The notes beneath the pieces were generated by a model. The model saw only the letters and a list, made by a program, of their open reading frames with translations, did not search any database and was not told where the DNA came from. Below are positions 22,601 through 35,616 of a stretch of 64,000 nucleotides of DNA, piece after piece (positions within the stretch are counted from its first letter, which is position 1; each line of letters opens with the position of its first letter). The translations under genes and the position numbers were made by a program. The stretch comes from Erythroxylum novogranatense (lineage: Eukaryota; Streptophyta; Magnoliopsida; Malpighiales; Erythroxylaceae): assembly GCA_029891385.1 (NCBI GenBank), contig CM057224.1, forward strand, positions 35,469,005 through 35,533,004, read 5' to 3'.

Positions 22601-25600
22601 GCAAGACGTACGACATGGTGGACGACCCGTCGACTGACCCGATCGTGTCGTGGAGTTCGACGAAGAACAGCTTTGTTGTTTGGAATCCGCCGGAATTCGC
22701 ACGCGACTTACTCCCCAAGTATTTCAAGCACAATAACTTCTCCAGCTTCGTTAGGCAACTTAATACCTATGTAATGCCCGCTTGCTCTTTTTATCTTGGT
22801 AATCTTTGTATATAATTGTTCTCTTGTGGCTCTGATCCATGGTGGCCCTGTGCTGTGATTGATTAGGATTGGATCAATGTCTAACTGAGTGTAGCTGTGA
22901 TAGCTGATATCTGCTATTGGTTTTAGTCAAGTACTTGGTTCACATGTAGACAGTTTCTTTATGATTAATAATATAAGGTGGGAGAGTCACTCGTTTAGCT
23001 TTTTCCAAAATTGAATTTTCTGAAAGATAGAAGGTATTTAACTTCATGTAGAAATCTAGATGGTAAGCATTCAAGTTGACACTCTTTAGTGTTATTTGTA
23101 CCTATAATTTCAAAAAGGAAAAGAAATTTGGATGTTCCATATACTGCATTTGAATAGTATTGTTTCCAGGGAATACGATTGCTTCTTGTCCAACAAACAA
23201 GATAAACTGTATGAATCCTGCTAGGTTTTTCTGAAACTTTAATAATATGGTTAACTGATCAGAAAGGATTTAAGCACTTTTATGAGGGGAATTCTTGGGT
23301 CTCCTGATTTATCATTTCCTGAACCAGAAATTTCCTTGTTGAAGCCAAATTCAGGCAACCAACAAACTGAGTAATCCATTCTGTATTCTATTGATTGATG
23401 ATTTTGTCATAGTAAATGAAACAGCATGAGCCACAATGATGATTACTGAGGATTGCCTTAGAACATATTGGTTTCAAGTTAAGCCTCAGAGGAATGGAGG
23501 ACTCTGACTACAATTTTAAAATATTGGTTGCATAGACCAGTACAATTAGTTAGAATGACATGAAAGCCCCTTAGAAATAGCTATTCTTATACATACTGGA
23601 GCTGAGAAAATGAGATTAGTCACAAGTTGCGAGTTAGAAGGACGAGTTATTTAAGGTATGAGCATTCTGTAATGATGTGGCTGTAGCTTGTAATAGAAAT
23701 ACAAGCTTCTGCGAATTGGTTGGAATTAAACCTTTAATAACAATGGAGATTATCTTTTGTTCTTAATTTGTGCCATGCACTGTGCAAACACAGGAATGTA
23801 ATTCAGTAGAGTTTGATGAATTTGATGAGAGTTTCCCTTTTTATCTATATACACATATTACCTGTATCTACTTGTTCCAGATATTTATTACCATTTTATC
23901 TTCTTAATGATACAAGGTGTCTCAGTTCACTTAAGCGAGCTTGTCACTAGCAGTTAGCACCTTAGGTGGTACAGTGGTCAACATACTTTGAGGATGACTT
24001 TTGTATTTGATCATCTTGTGAAGGTGTTCTGTTGATCAGTGTTTTCTACGGTTTTAGTTTTTCCTATATTAGGGCTTGAGATAAGGTATGTGGCATCTGA
24101 TGCATCTTCCTGCCTCTGAAATTACGAGTTATGTTCTTGAGGACTAAAACATTGGTGTTTGATGTTGCAGAATCAAAACATTTGGTGGAGGATGCACAAA
24201 AAGCTGAATGTTGGTTGTTTATATGCTTCCATGGATTTTTTGGCCTGGACCTTAATATGGACAACTACAACATCCTTATGTGCATTTGAAATAAATGAAA
24301 TTATCAAACTTTCATGTCTTTAGGAGGGCATATGCCTCTCTATGTCCGCACCGGGTTATTATAATGAGTAAATCATCTTTAAACATTAAGCTCTAGTTAT
24401 CATGATCATTTCATAGGTAGGTTGACATGCTCTTTATTGGTGAATGCTTGAGATGAATAATGATTAAGAGCATAAAATTAATTACTCAGTGTTAGATCAA
24501 GACAGGTATACATAATACTCATCTTTAAGTATCCTCTTTATTGATACTTGTGTGTATCTTCCGGCAAATTATGCCTTCATCTCAAGAAAAGCCTTTGAGT
24601 TCACCTTAGTCATCCAGGAGAAACAGTACAACTTATGGATGCTATCTTGTGTTCGCTCATTACCTCTTCCAAGAAACAATCATTTTTAATTATTTTGAAA
24701 TGCACTTAATATAGCAAAATGGAAAGAATCAGTGTGACATGTATTTCGAATTTAGTTGTTTAGACCTGAATTTTTGTAATGGCTTCTTATCCCTGTACTT
24801 GACGTCTTGTTGGACAGATGAGTTTTTTCTCAATAGCTGTTGATTATATGTGAAGTTTCCTTTCATCCCCACATATCTTATCAGTTGTGCTGGATTGATG
24901 TATCAAGCAGGGATTCAGGAAGGTTGATCCAGACAAATGGGAATTTGCCAATGAGGGTTTCTTAAAGGGTCAAAAGCACTTACTTAAGAGCATAAGTCGG
25001 CGGAAACCTGCCCATGGTCATGCTCATCAACAGCCACAACAATCACATGGGCAGAGCTCATCTGTGGGTGCTTGCGTTGAGGTTGGAAAATTTGGCCTGG
25101 AGGAAGAAGTAGAGATACTTAAAAGGGACAAGAATGTTCTAATGCAGGAACTAGTTAGGTTGAGGCAGCAGCAACAGACTACTGATACTCAGTTACAAGC
25201 TGTGTTGCAGCGACTTCAAGGGATGGAGCAGCGACAGCAACAGATGATGTCATTTTTAGCAAAGGCTATGCAGAGCCCTGCCTTCTTGGCACAGTTTGTG
25301 CAGCAGCAAAATGAAAGCAATAGGCGCATTGCAGAAGCCAATAAAAAACGAAGGCTCAAGCAGGATGGTGTTTTTGAGACTCAGAACTCTGGTGCTTTTG
25401 ATGGACAAATTGTTAAATATCAGCCCCCGATAAATGAGGCAGCCAAATCTATGCTCAGGCAAATCACTGAAATGAATACTTCTTCCAGTTCGGAACCTTA
25501 CAATAATAATCCGGATAGTCTTCTGATTGGCAACGAGGTGTCATCATCCAGTACCATGGACAGTGGTAACTCTTCAAGCCGTATATCTGGAGTCACTCTG

Positions 25601-26164
25601 CAAGAGGTCCAACCAACTTCAAAGCAATCAAGTTATAAACAGAGAGCTTCAGGGATGCCAGGCCATGACCCGTCAGCTGCCATATCTGAAGTGCAATCTT
25701 CACCTAACATTGTTAATTCCGAAAAGGTCTCGGCTTCTGATTTTCCTGATATTAGCATGCTGGTAGGAGCACACGTGCCGTCTTCCATGTCTGTTCCCCA
25801 GGAAGATGTGATGATTCCTCAGGTTTCTCAGATATCAGATATGATTCCAGATACTATTGCTGATCTTCCTGGTGAAGATTTCATGGAAACTGAAACAGGT
25901 GCCTTTATGAATGGGACAATACCGATAGATATTGATAGCATCTCCCCTGATCCTGATATTGATGCATTGCTGGATGATTCTGGCTTCTGGAATGATCTTC
26001 TCGCCCAAAGCCCAGAACCAGAGGACATTAGATCAAGCTCAATTGATTGTAGACCGACGGGAAATGATGTGCAACAAGTGGAAAATGGGTGGGACAAAGT
26101 CGAGCATATTGATCATGTTACAGAACAAATGGGGCTCCTCACATCTGAAACCAAGAAACTCTAA
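22483..26164 (+). CDS. HSFA1: Class A1 heat-shock transcription factor
   Basis: Two exons (22483-22770 and 24911-26164) joined in phase 0 across a 2,140-bp intron encode 513 aa. The intron splits the DNA-binding domain at LNTY|GFRK, the conserved HSF position. The HSF DNA-binding domain is at about 37-130 ([37 protein letters not shown]). The HR-A/B coiled coil spans about 157-225 with the extended heptads of class A. The nuclear localisation signal NKKRRLK is at 240-246, an AHA activation motif with core [10 protein letters not shown] at 453-462, and a nuclear export signal VTEQMGLL at 499-506. HSFA1 proteins are master activators that trimerise, bind heat-shock elements and switch on chaperone genes, held inactive by HSP70/HSP90. 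The C-terminus recalls HSFA1d, while gene order points to HSFA1a; the subclade is not settled. Confidence 0.96.
22771..24910 (+). other. HSFA1 intron
   Basis: A 2,140-bp intron with GTAATG donor and AAGCAG acceptor. No mobile-element ends or nested ORF with recognisable features were seen. It is long for this position but contains nothing I can support. Confidence 0.9.
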
Positions 26165-27246
26165 AACGTTTTTTGCCAAATGTAAATTTGTACGGTATCA
26201 TCCCATGTAAAACTCAGCCTAGATAACTTTGTAACATTTACAAGAATATGGTCATCTTCCCTTGCCGTAAAACAGGAAACGCATTTCTACCTGTTTACAT
26301 GTGGTCTTGTTTTTGCAAACATGAAGACCAAATATAAGCTTTTTTTTTTTTTTTTTACCAAGATCAAAATTTCATGTAACTCATTTAACTCGTGCAAAAT
26401 TTCAAGTGTTGTTAATTTTTATCCTCGTAAGGCCTTGAGTTTTATTCTCGAGAGTACATTTTATTGCATACGAAATAAAATTTGTGATCAAATCATGGGA
26501 GTTGGAATCTACATACATGGAATTTGTGTTAGGACATTCATAAAAGGAAATCAGATATTATGATTCATTTCCAAAATAATGCTTTTGTGACTAATGTGTT
26601 TGAAGCAGTACATTAACTTTTATGTAATTCATACATGTTAATATTTATGACTTGAAGATTTTCTACTTAATTTCAATTTAAAATTGTTCTTTGGATTTTC
26701 TTATCATTATGAAGCGGTTCCAGCAGATACTCAGGACTCATGATTGAGTTTGTTTCCATACCTGCAATTAATTAGTTCTTTTGTAGGGGATGTTAGTGTT
26801 TTGGTTTAATTATGTTGATGTTATGTAGTTCAATTTCAGTGTCTGATGATTTTAAAGTGTTCAAGTTATTTAGAAATGGAATCTATTTCAAAGTTGTCTA
26901 TAATGGGAAAGAGCAATGATTTGCAAAATAAGAGCTTTCCTTTAGATACGAATCTTTGTAGGAGCATGGAGAATCATGAGAAGAAGGCAAGACTAAAAAT
27001 AACAATGAAGTGTGTGAAAACTAACAATTTTTGATGTATATCAAATATATGCGACGTGCAAAAGGGAAGAAAGATAAATGAAAAAGAGAGTTTAAGAATA
27101 GAAATTTTGTTTTTCATCAAATTAGATTGCCTAAATTGCTAGGGATGCATAAAATGAAACCTAGGCTAAATGGAATAATTGGTTACAATGTCCAAGTTTG
27201 TTTTCGTATGGTTGAAGGTATTCAAAATATGTTAAAAATTGATGAT
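26165..27246. other. HSFA1 3' UTR and intergenic DNA
   Basis: The 3' UTR probably runs to about 26,320. A poly-T tract follows at 26,341-26,356. Further right nothing coding was recognised; the short plus-strand ORFs have no domain. Confidence 0.5.
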
Positions 27247-27254
27247 GTGCACAA

Positions 27255-27442
27255 TAGGGATGGCAATACGGCCCAGGCCGAGACTTCTTGACCTCACTAG
27301 CTTGCGGGATAGGCACAGGTAACGGTTGTCTAGGCTTGTAGCTCTACTAAAAGCGACAAAACATCATTTTGTTAAAAATAATGTCAATTTATGATTTTAA
27401 AAAAAAATAAAACGGACTGTTCAGAATCGATTGCCATTCCTA
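27255..27442. mobile_element. hAT-type MITE with 8-bp target duplication
   Basis: A 188-bp element with terminal inverted repeats TAGGGATGGCAAT (left) and TAGGAATGGCAAT (right end, read inverted), 12 of 13 matching. It is flanked by a perfect 8-bp direct repeat GTGCACAA (27247-27254 and 27443-27450). An 8-bp TSD and a TAGGGATGGCAA-type end are diagnostic of hAT DNA transposons. It has no coding capacity and so is non-autonomous. Confidence 0.93.
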
Positions 27443-27450
27443 GTGCACAA

Positions 27451-28758
27451 CTATAATATGACTCCTACATAATGCAAGATTTATATGGTAATATTGGGTT
27501 ATCAATAGTCACATAAAATGTAAGTTAGAATTGAATGATAGTTTTGGAATAAGTTCAAGCAAAAATATACATTTTACTGTTGTTGGGATTGTGGATACAA
27601 TATAGGGTTGTTCTTAACGTTTAAAGGCATCGAACAAAGTAAAAAAAAGACTTCAATAAATTGGCAATATATAAATATATAAACTTTTAAAAGCATATTT
27701 TATTATTAAAGAGGCTACTCTAAATCTTTCATTATGACGCAATTGAAGAATCTAATGAATGACATTAATTTTTAACAATAAGATTTGGAAAACAACTAAA
27801 AATAAAATCAAATGAAAAATGTAAAGAAAAAAGTTAAGAAGGTTTATCTCATTTTATTCTTTACGAGTATCAAGAGTAAATTGAGTCTTATTTGTCTCAT
27901 TTTATTCTTTATGAAGGTTAAGAGTGAGTCTTATTTTGTTTCATTTTGTTTTTTATAAAAATTAAAAGTGAATCATATTTTATTTTTCATAAAGAGTAAA
28001 CCTTGAACATATGCTTTTTCTGCACTAGTTCAGGATCAAGAAATAAGACGTCATGTTTACAAAAATAATTTCCTAAATCATATAGATATGTTGAGACATA
28101 CAAGATCGGGAGAAGGTGATGCTCAAGTGGTTTATAAGATTTCATTCGAATGAAAGAAAATGACAATATATCTTTTGATTACATGATTCAATAATGATAG
28201 GAATTCAAGAAAATATACAACAGATTGTTTACTTTTGTGCAAAAAGAACTTATAAGTGTCATATATTGTGAGGCAAGCAAAATGTGTAAAGATTGATGGT
28301 ATATGAAATTAAAGAGAAGGAAGAAGGGTCCGCTGTTATAAGGGTGTACATAGTTATATTAGCTAACACCCTTACAAGAAAAGTGCAGTAGTATATTATC
28401 ATAATTTAATGGAATTATGTGTCGGATAAGTGATACGAATAATGTACCATATTTGATACTGGATTAGATTTGAGTACGGTACTGATAATTAAGATTTAGT
28501 ACCAGATTAATTTCTGGTAGAATAGTATATCAGCACTGATCAATATCAGTCACCTTTTCAGGTAATTTTTTAAAATTTATAAAATAGTCTCAATTTTTTT
28601 ATAAATTTATTTTTTTATAAATTGCAAAATAGTCAATTGTCATATTGTACTGTATAATTTATAAGTTTACATCAACCCTGTTTTTAAAAAATATAACAAT
28701 AAATAATAACCACAATTAATATGAAATAATAATAATTTTCAGATATTCACATATAAAT
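27451..28758. other. Intergenic DNA with a degenerate tandem array
   Basis: Between about 27,844 and 28,008 a unit of roughly 55-60 bp (TGTCTCATTTTATTCTTTA ... GAGTGAGTCTTATTT) recurs three to four times with increasing divergence. The rest shows no gene. The last 80 bp belong to the AT-rich repeat into which the solo LTR inserted. Confidence 0.55.
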
Positions 28759-30109
28759 TGTAACACATCACTCCCGTGAGGCACGTGCTCGACATCTTGG
28801 ATGATATCCGAGTTTGTGCACCGTAAGGGTGACATGCTAGAACACTCATTCATTCAAAAGTCGATATAAATTTTTGTTTAAGAATCAACAACAAATTTTG
28901 TAGAAATTGATATTTAGATCAGGCCTACTTTTATTCGTAAACATTTTTGATCAACACAATACAATCAATAAAAATTTCAATAGTCAATGGAGTCCTTTCA
29001 CAAATACATAACACTTTAGTCATATTATCTGTACATTCTACCATAAAAGCCTTTATATATACACTGAACAAAATTTCAGAATACAATATTTTTTTTTGAA
29101 ATGGCATAATACAAAATTATACAATAGGAAAAAACTAATGCAGATGTCAACTGATCCTGACCTCTTCTTTCACTCACATGCAATAGGTATACTTCTATTA
29201 GCCGAATGAGGTATTCTTTTGATCCTGAAAAAAAAATTGCAAATTTTGGGTGAATTTTGCGAACTCAATGAATGATCATCATCGATGGCTCACCCAGTCA
29301 CATAACACATAAATCACATTATTTCATCTCTCACATTATTTCACATTTCCCATTCAATACACTTAATCATTCATATTACGCATATGTAGTGTGTATGAGA
29401 CTTACATTCCATTTGTTAATTTGTTGTGACCGAGTGCCTAAACTGTCCCATATAGGGCTCATTAATAACTGTCCCTTATCTACTTGGGAGATACATGACT
29501 CATTAAACGTTGAGCTTGAGGCTCTGATTTACTTTTGAGCTTGAAACTTATTTCCACTCGTTGAGGTTTAAGCTTTAATCGTTGGCTACTCTGGTCACAA
29601 CAACTATTATATTTTATGCATTTATGCAATGTAATGCATCACTCACATTTGCATAAACCCATTCCATCATTTTCCCATATCATCAGATTTTAGTCCGTCA
29701 TTCAACAATAGAGTTGATAATTCGCACTTTCATTCATATGCAAATGCACATTCAGAACACATTTAACAATCACATTACGTACACTTAATTCATCCAATTT
29801 ACATTCAAGTAGCACTTCAATATCCAAGTCAAACATCACAATCATCGAACTTCCTGTCCGGAAACCAACATTAGTCAATCACAATCAGTAGTCAGTTAAT
29901 ACGAAATTGAAACAAAGCAAACAATAAAGTGATACCATCTCGGTCTACTCATAATACGCTCTAGATTAGCAATCGCTTCCAATATCTAGAAACGTTTGAA
30001 TACGAACATTTAACCTGCACATAACAATTATGCAATACACACATTGTACACACACATTAATAACTTTGCACAATTATAACATTTATGCAATACACACATT
30101 GTACACACA

Positions 30110-32369
30110 TGTAACGCCCCAAATTAGGGGTTAGAATATTAAAGAAATTTAGTACGAATTATGAGTGTTATTTGCTTATTAACTTATTAACTATTGGCTT
30201 AAATTGTGCATAAGTATTTTGGCATGCATTCATGGTATTTTTCAGGTTAATTGGTTTAATGAAACTTCGGAGTGATTTGAACAGTATTATTATAATTTTC
30301 GTAATTTTTGTATACTTCAAACATTTTTAGAAATTAATGGAGGATTTGTTTTGAGTTGCCAATTTATTTTGAGAGTCATTATTTTCTGACGAAATTTTGG
30401 TAAATTTTTGGAAGTCTTCTGGAACTTTTGGGTATTTGTTGGGTAATTATTACAACTACGATTCATATGATATTTTTGGTTATTTATTACTATTTGGACC
30501 TATTAGTTTATTTATTACCATATCGTAATCTAAACCTACTAGCAATGATTTAAATCGAACAATTATCGTTTATTCCTCACCGAATGCCTCCTTACCCATC
30601 CATCGGTAGAATTAGCGAAGCCATTCACTCACCAACACCGCTATTGGAGTTTTCTTTGGAAAGTTGGTAAGTTTAGTTTATCATCGTGAGTTACATCTTT
30701 GTTTTTGTTTTGTTTAGATTTATCATGTTTGAAGCTTAGGATAATTACGATAGGTTAGAATTGCGAAATAGGTTAGTTGTAAAGTGAAGAAGTTAAAGGA
30801 AGGTGAAAAAAGAAAAAAAAGAAGAAGTTTGAGTCGGAAGTTGAAGGCGGTGAATAGTGCGAGAATAGTGAATTGTGAGCGATGTCGGTGAGCGGTGTCT
30901 TGCTCACGATGGCTATGCGTATTTGTGAACAGTGACCGTACATATTTGTGAACAGTAATCGTACGTATTTGTGAACAGTAGTCATACGTATTTTTTCACC
31001 CAAAAATGTATAACGGTTAGGTAATAATGGCTAGTTAACGGTACAAAAACGGCTAGTTTACAAAAATGCTCTATAAATAGATACTACTCCTCCATCATTT
31101 ACTTCATCCATTACCTCATAAGTGATTCTTGACGAAAACTAAATTTCAAATGTTGTCTGCTATTTCATTTTTTTGTCTACTGCTTATTATTATGTATCTT
31201 TGTTTCATTCTTAGTGTACAGCTAAATGATTCAGCTCGCACTCTTTTTCTCTTCTTAATATGTCCTATGATCGTTATGTTGCTTATTGGCATAGCATTTG
31301 AGAATTAATGTAATTTGTACATTTTCAGCTTTAATAAAGACTTGCTTTCATTTAAATACTTGCTGTATCGCTAATTTCCTAAAACTTCATGGATCATTTA
31401 GTACTTATGAGTTGTTGATTAATCCGAAAATTTGTCATGAACATGCATCATACTTAGTTATCATACGATAATGAAGCACAATAATAATTTGTGTGCGTGT
31501 TCCTATTATAGAGGAAAGACCACTTGCCGGATATTGTCGGGACAATAAACACTAAGTGCGATTTAGGTAAATGTCTGGTCGATAATTTCAAAGATCTGAA
31601 ATATAGGTAGAAAATTTCGATTATAAGTACTTGAGGTAAGTAAATTTTGGTAATGATAAATTTTGTGAGTCAACCTAGATGATGTCTAGGATTGATTTAT
31701 TAGGAGTGCTATTTGCTCACATGAATGACTGAAATGATCTTGTTCAGTTGTAAAACTGTTAAGTCCTAGTTGTGGGTAAATAGGCACGCCTAGAAGGTCT
31801 GCAAATGCTCTGTTATTTGACACTTTGGTGTCTCGATATCGAGACATATGTCTCTCCTGTTGATACTAATTATGGTATCTCCTGTATAAGTCCCGTTACC
31901 CACTTCAGTTCATGGATTTATAGTTTGATTTGTTCTATATTCTGATATCTGATTGATTATTCGATTACGAAGGATCTCCGTGTTACGCCATTCATTTAGT
32001 ATAAAAATCATTACGAAATGCATTCTTTCTGTTTTCTGAAATTGGTTAATATAGATTAGTTATTACTCACTAAGCTATATACTTAGCACGGTGGATTTGC
32101 CCCGTGTAGGTTCGGAGCTAAGAGATTAAGGACTGGGATAAGTCAACTGCAGTGGCCAAAAGAGTCTGAGTTTTGTGTTGCGCGAAAATGTATTTTGTTT
32201 GGTTTGTTTGGGCCTGTAAATATTCTTTCGAATTGTTTATGAAATTATGAGATGTATTATATGTGTGTTACGTTTAGTTTTTAAAAATGCATGTGTGAAA
32301 CGTTTTGATTTGTTTGTCCTGTCTTTGGTGGCATCCCTTTATCCTCCCAGGGGGTATTTGGGTGTTACA
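30110..32369 (+). repeat. 5' LTR of the gypsy element
   Basis: A 2,260-bp LTR starting TGTAACGCCCC and ending GGGTGTTACA. It holds a TATA box (TATAAATA, 31073-31080) and, about 250 bp downstream, an AATAAAG polyadenylation-like signal. A short tandem array of TATTTGTGAACAGT units lies at about 30,920-30,990, three copies in this LTR and fewer in the 3' LTR. Confidence 0.95.
31073..31080 (+). promoter_or_regulatory. LTR promoter TATA box
   Basis: TATAAATA within CTCTATAAATAG, followed by a CT-rich start region. The same word is present in the 3' LTR near 38,018. Confidence 0.6.
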
Positions 32370-32374
32370 TCTTT

Positions 32375-32386
32375 TGGTATCAGAGC
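32375..32386 (+). other. Primer-binding site (tRNA-iMet)
   Basis: TGGTATCAGAGC starts 6 bp after the 5' LTR end. It is complementary to the 3' end of initiator methionine tRNA, the usual primer for this class. Confidence 0.92.
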
Positions 32387-32484
32387 GCCTGGTTTAACCA
32401 ATACTTGCCTATTGTTTGCTGTTGAGTATTTACGTTGTGTTATGGCCTAATGCGGTGTCCCATGTTTTGTCTATAGTAAGCACG

Positions 32485-33628
32485 ATGGAAGGATCTCACG
32501 AGATTGTTGACGAAGTTGCTGAGAGTAATCAGCCGGAGCAAACACGTTCGGAAACACCAGGACCATCAAGGGTCAATCGAGGAGAAGCTGAGGTTCCACC
32601 TCCTCCTCTAGCTCAAGGAGAAGCTTTGATTAAGCTATCCCAGGATATGATGACCTTGTTGCATCGAATGACAACACCTAAGGCTCCGATTGATCAACTG
32701 ACGAAGTATGGGGCTGAAGAATTTTCGGGGACATCTCTGGAGGAATCTAAAGGGGCCGAGTTCTGGATTGAGAAGGTGAAGAGGGTACTGGATGAGATTA
32801 GTTGTCCAGCAGAGCAGATGGTTCATCGTCTTGTTTCTCTTCTTGAGGCGCTTATGAATGGTGAAAATTTGTTTTACGGAGTCCTCAGTTACCGGTGCCT
32901 CTGACTTGGGAATTCTTTGCCCAAGAATTTAGAACTAAGTATGTGACGGAAGCTTACAGAAAGGATCGGTGGAAGCAATTCTTGAATCTTAAGCAGAGGA
33001 GTTTGTCTGTTGCTGAGTATGATCGGGAGTTTAATCAGCTCAGTAAATATGCCCTTGACTCTGTATTGACTGAAGAGTTCCGATGTCATCAATTCGAGGA
33101 GGGATTGCATGATTCAATCAAGGAGCATCTGGCAGCGTTTTCTATGTTACAACACGTTACTTACCATCAGTTGGTACAGGCTGCAATAAAAATAGAAAGA
33201 CAAGAGACGATCAGGAAAGAAAGAAGTCAGAGAAGAGGCTTTAATAGAGGTCGGTCTTGGGAAGCGAAGTCGGGAAGGTAGTTCATCTACACCGAGAGTT
33301 GCTCGAGATCGTAATGAGGGGAAAGCAACAAAACTTTCCTACACCGACTGCCTCTAGTAGGGGTTCCTCTGGGGGTCGAGGTTCTAGTGCTCCAGAGTGC
33401 CCACACTGCTCTATTCACCATTGGGGTGTCTGCTGGAGAGCTACAGGTGCATGTTTTCGTTGTGGCAGTACGGAGCATATGATTGCAAATTGCCCTCTGA
33501 GACGATGCAGGATGGCACAAGCTAGTGGAGAGGTTTTGCATGCTTCAGTTGGGAACAGAGGTCGAGGAAGAGGCCGAGGCGGATATACTCAGAATAGGGC
33601 TAATCGAGCTCGCACTCAGAAACTGTGA
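32485..33628 (+). pseudogene. gag: Gypsy gag (capsid/nucleocapsid), frameshifted
   Basis: Gag reading continues across three frames: about 32485-32890, 32895-33281 and 33257-33628. The middle piece has the retrotransposon gag core (TWEFFAQEFRTKY ... KYALDSVLTEEFRCHQFEEGL). The last piece carries a CCHC zinc knuckle (CFRCGSTEHMIANC, about 33,450-33,495) and an RGRGRGRGG tail. Two frame changes mean no intact Gag is made. Confidence 0.85.
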
Positions 33629-33737
33629 ATCGACCAGCTGTGCCTTCTGCTTCAGCTCGAGCTTATGCACTGAAAGCTCGTGAGGATCAGGATGCACCAG
33701 ATGTCATTGCTGGTATGGTTTCTCTCTTTGGTTACAA

Positions 33738-34335
33738 TTGTATGCATTAATTGATCCTGGATCTTCACATTCATATATCTGTGCTGGAGAAATGTTTGAT
33801 AAGGAGATACTTATAGATCAGTTAGAATATGACATGCATGTGACTAGTCCTCTGGGTAGTAGTGTGCTGGTGAATCAGGTGATTAGGAATTGTCCAGTTA
33901 TGATTCAGGGAAGTGAGTATGCAGCAGATCTGATTAAATTGTCGTTTCACGAATTTGATCTGATTCTGGGTATGGATTGGCTGTCTAAACATCAGGCAGT
34001 AATTGAATGTAAGGCTAAGACAGTTTTCTTGAGGAGGCCCGACCAGTCTGAGCTTGTATTTCATGGTGGTTGCACACGTGCTCTGATTAATGTAGTATCT
34101 GCTATGCAAGCTCAAAAGCATCTAAGAAAGGGGTGTGAAGCTTATCTAGCGTTTGTACTTGATTCCCAGAAGGAAGGTGGTCAGGATAAACTTCTTGATA
34201 TTCCTGTAGTGAATGAGTTTCCAGATGTTTTTCCTGAGGAACTACCTGGGCTTCCTCCAGAGAGAGAAGTGGAGTTATCTATCGAAGTTATGCCGGCTTC
34301 GCTCAGACATCTAGAGCACCGTATAGAATGGCTCC
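33738..34335 (+). pseudogene. Gypsy aspartic protease region
   Basis: ALIDPGSSHSYIC near its start is the retropepsin active-site motif of plant gypsy elements. ILGMDWLSKHQA is the conserved downstream motif, and [16 protein letters not shown] marks the protease-RT linker. The frame changes near 34,300-34,340 before RT. Confidence 0.85.
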
Positions 34336-35135
34336 TACTGAGTTGAAGGAGTTGAAGTTACAATTACAAGAACTTCTGGATAAGGGGTTTATTAGACCCA
34401 GTGTATCACCCTGGGGTGCGCCGGTGTTGCTCGTAAAGAAGAAGGATGGTACACTGCATATGTGCATCGATTATCGGCAGTTAAATAGGGTCACAGTGAA
34501 GAATAGGTATCCACTGCCAAGGATTGACGATCTATTTGATCAGTTGAGAGATGCGGGAGTGTTTTCGAAGATAGATTTGTGATCGGGGTATTATCAGCTT
34601 CGGGTAAAGGATGTGGATATACTGAAGACTGCATTTAGGACCCGTTATGGACGTTACGAATTTCTAGTAATGTCGTTCGGGTTAACTAATACTCCAGCAG
34701 CATTTATAGATTTGATGAATAGAGTATTCAGGCCTTATCTGGACCAGTTTGTTGTGGTGTTTATTGATGATATCCTGGTCTATTCCAAGAATGAACATGA
34801 GCATATTGACCATCTCCGAATTGTAACAGACCCTGCGGGAAAGGCAGTTGTATGCGAAGTTGAGTAAATGTAATTTCTGGCTTCAGGAGGTATCATTCTT
34901 AGGGCATGTTGTCTCATCTGAAGGAATTAGAGTTGATCCTAGTAAGATAGAGGCGGTTGTTAATTGGAAGCCACCAAGGAACGTGACGGAGGTGAGAAGT
35001 TTTCTGGGTCTGGCTAGTTATTACCGTCGGTTTGTTAAGGGGTTTTCAGTGATAGCATCCCCTTTAACTAAACTGCTACGGAAAGGAGTGAAGTATGAAT
35101 GGTCTGATAGATGTCGAGTAGCTTTGATCGGTTGA
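34328..35135 (+). pseudogene. Gypsy reverse transcriptase, one stop and one frameshift
   Basis: RT motifs appear in order: [20 protein letters not shown], the DYRQLN motif, [16 protein letters not shown], then a TGA stop at 34580-34582. After it come [10 protein letters not shown] and the catalytic [10 protein letters not shown] (FIDD at 34760-34771). A frameshift near 34,830 is followed by CNFWL, FLGHVVS and [15 protein letters not shown]. The catalytic aspartates remain but the frame is broken. Confidence 0.92.
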
Positions 35136-35560
35136 AATGTATGCTTCTCGAAGCTCTGTATTAGTTCAACCTACTTACGGTAAGGAGTATGTTACGTATC
35201 TTGATGCATCCGGGATTGGGTTAGGTTGTGTTTGATGCGAGGAAGGGAAGGTAGTTGCTTATGCTTCTCGACAACTAAAGACTCATGAACATAATTACCC
35301 TACTCGTAGTGTTTGCCTTAAAAATTTGGCGACACTATCTGTATGGTGAAAGGTGTAGAATTTTACAGATCATAAGAGTCCAAGTATCCGCTTTCGAAGG
35401 AACTTAATTTGAGACAACGACGTTGGTTGGAATTATTTAAAGACTATGATTGTATTGTAGACTACCATCCGGGTAAGGCTAATGTTGTAGCAGATGCCTT
35501 AAGTCGAAAGACTATCTCGGCTTTATCACTGAAGCAGATTGGATGAAAGTTGGGATCTGA
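35136..35560 (+). pseudogene. Gypsy RNase H remnant
   Basis: TYLDASGIGLG, VVAYASRQLKTHEHNYPT and other RNase H words are readable across frames with stops between them. The region ends near [14 protein letters not shown] words, the normal boundary to integrase. Confidence 0.75.
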
Positions 35561-35616
35561 TGGAGCCTTGATGGCTCAATTGATAGCAAGGCCCACGTTG
35601 AGACAGGAGATTTTTC

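Noticed and set aside
25256..26210. Antisense and alternative-frame ORFs over HSFA1 exon 2
   Set aside because: They are shadows of the HSFA1 coding frame with no independent evidence.
32247..32450. ORF spanning the 5' LTR/PBS junction of the gypsy element
   Set aside because: It reads through the LTR end and primer site and is not a protein of any retrotransposon family.
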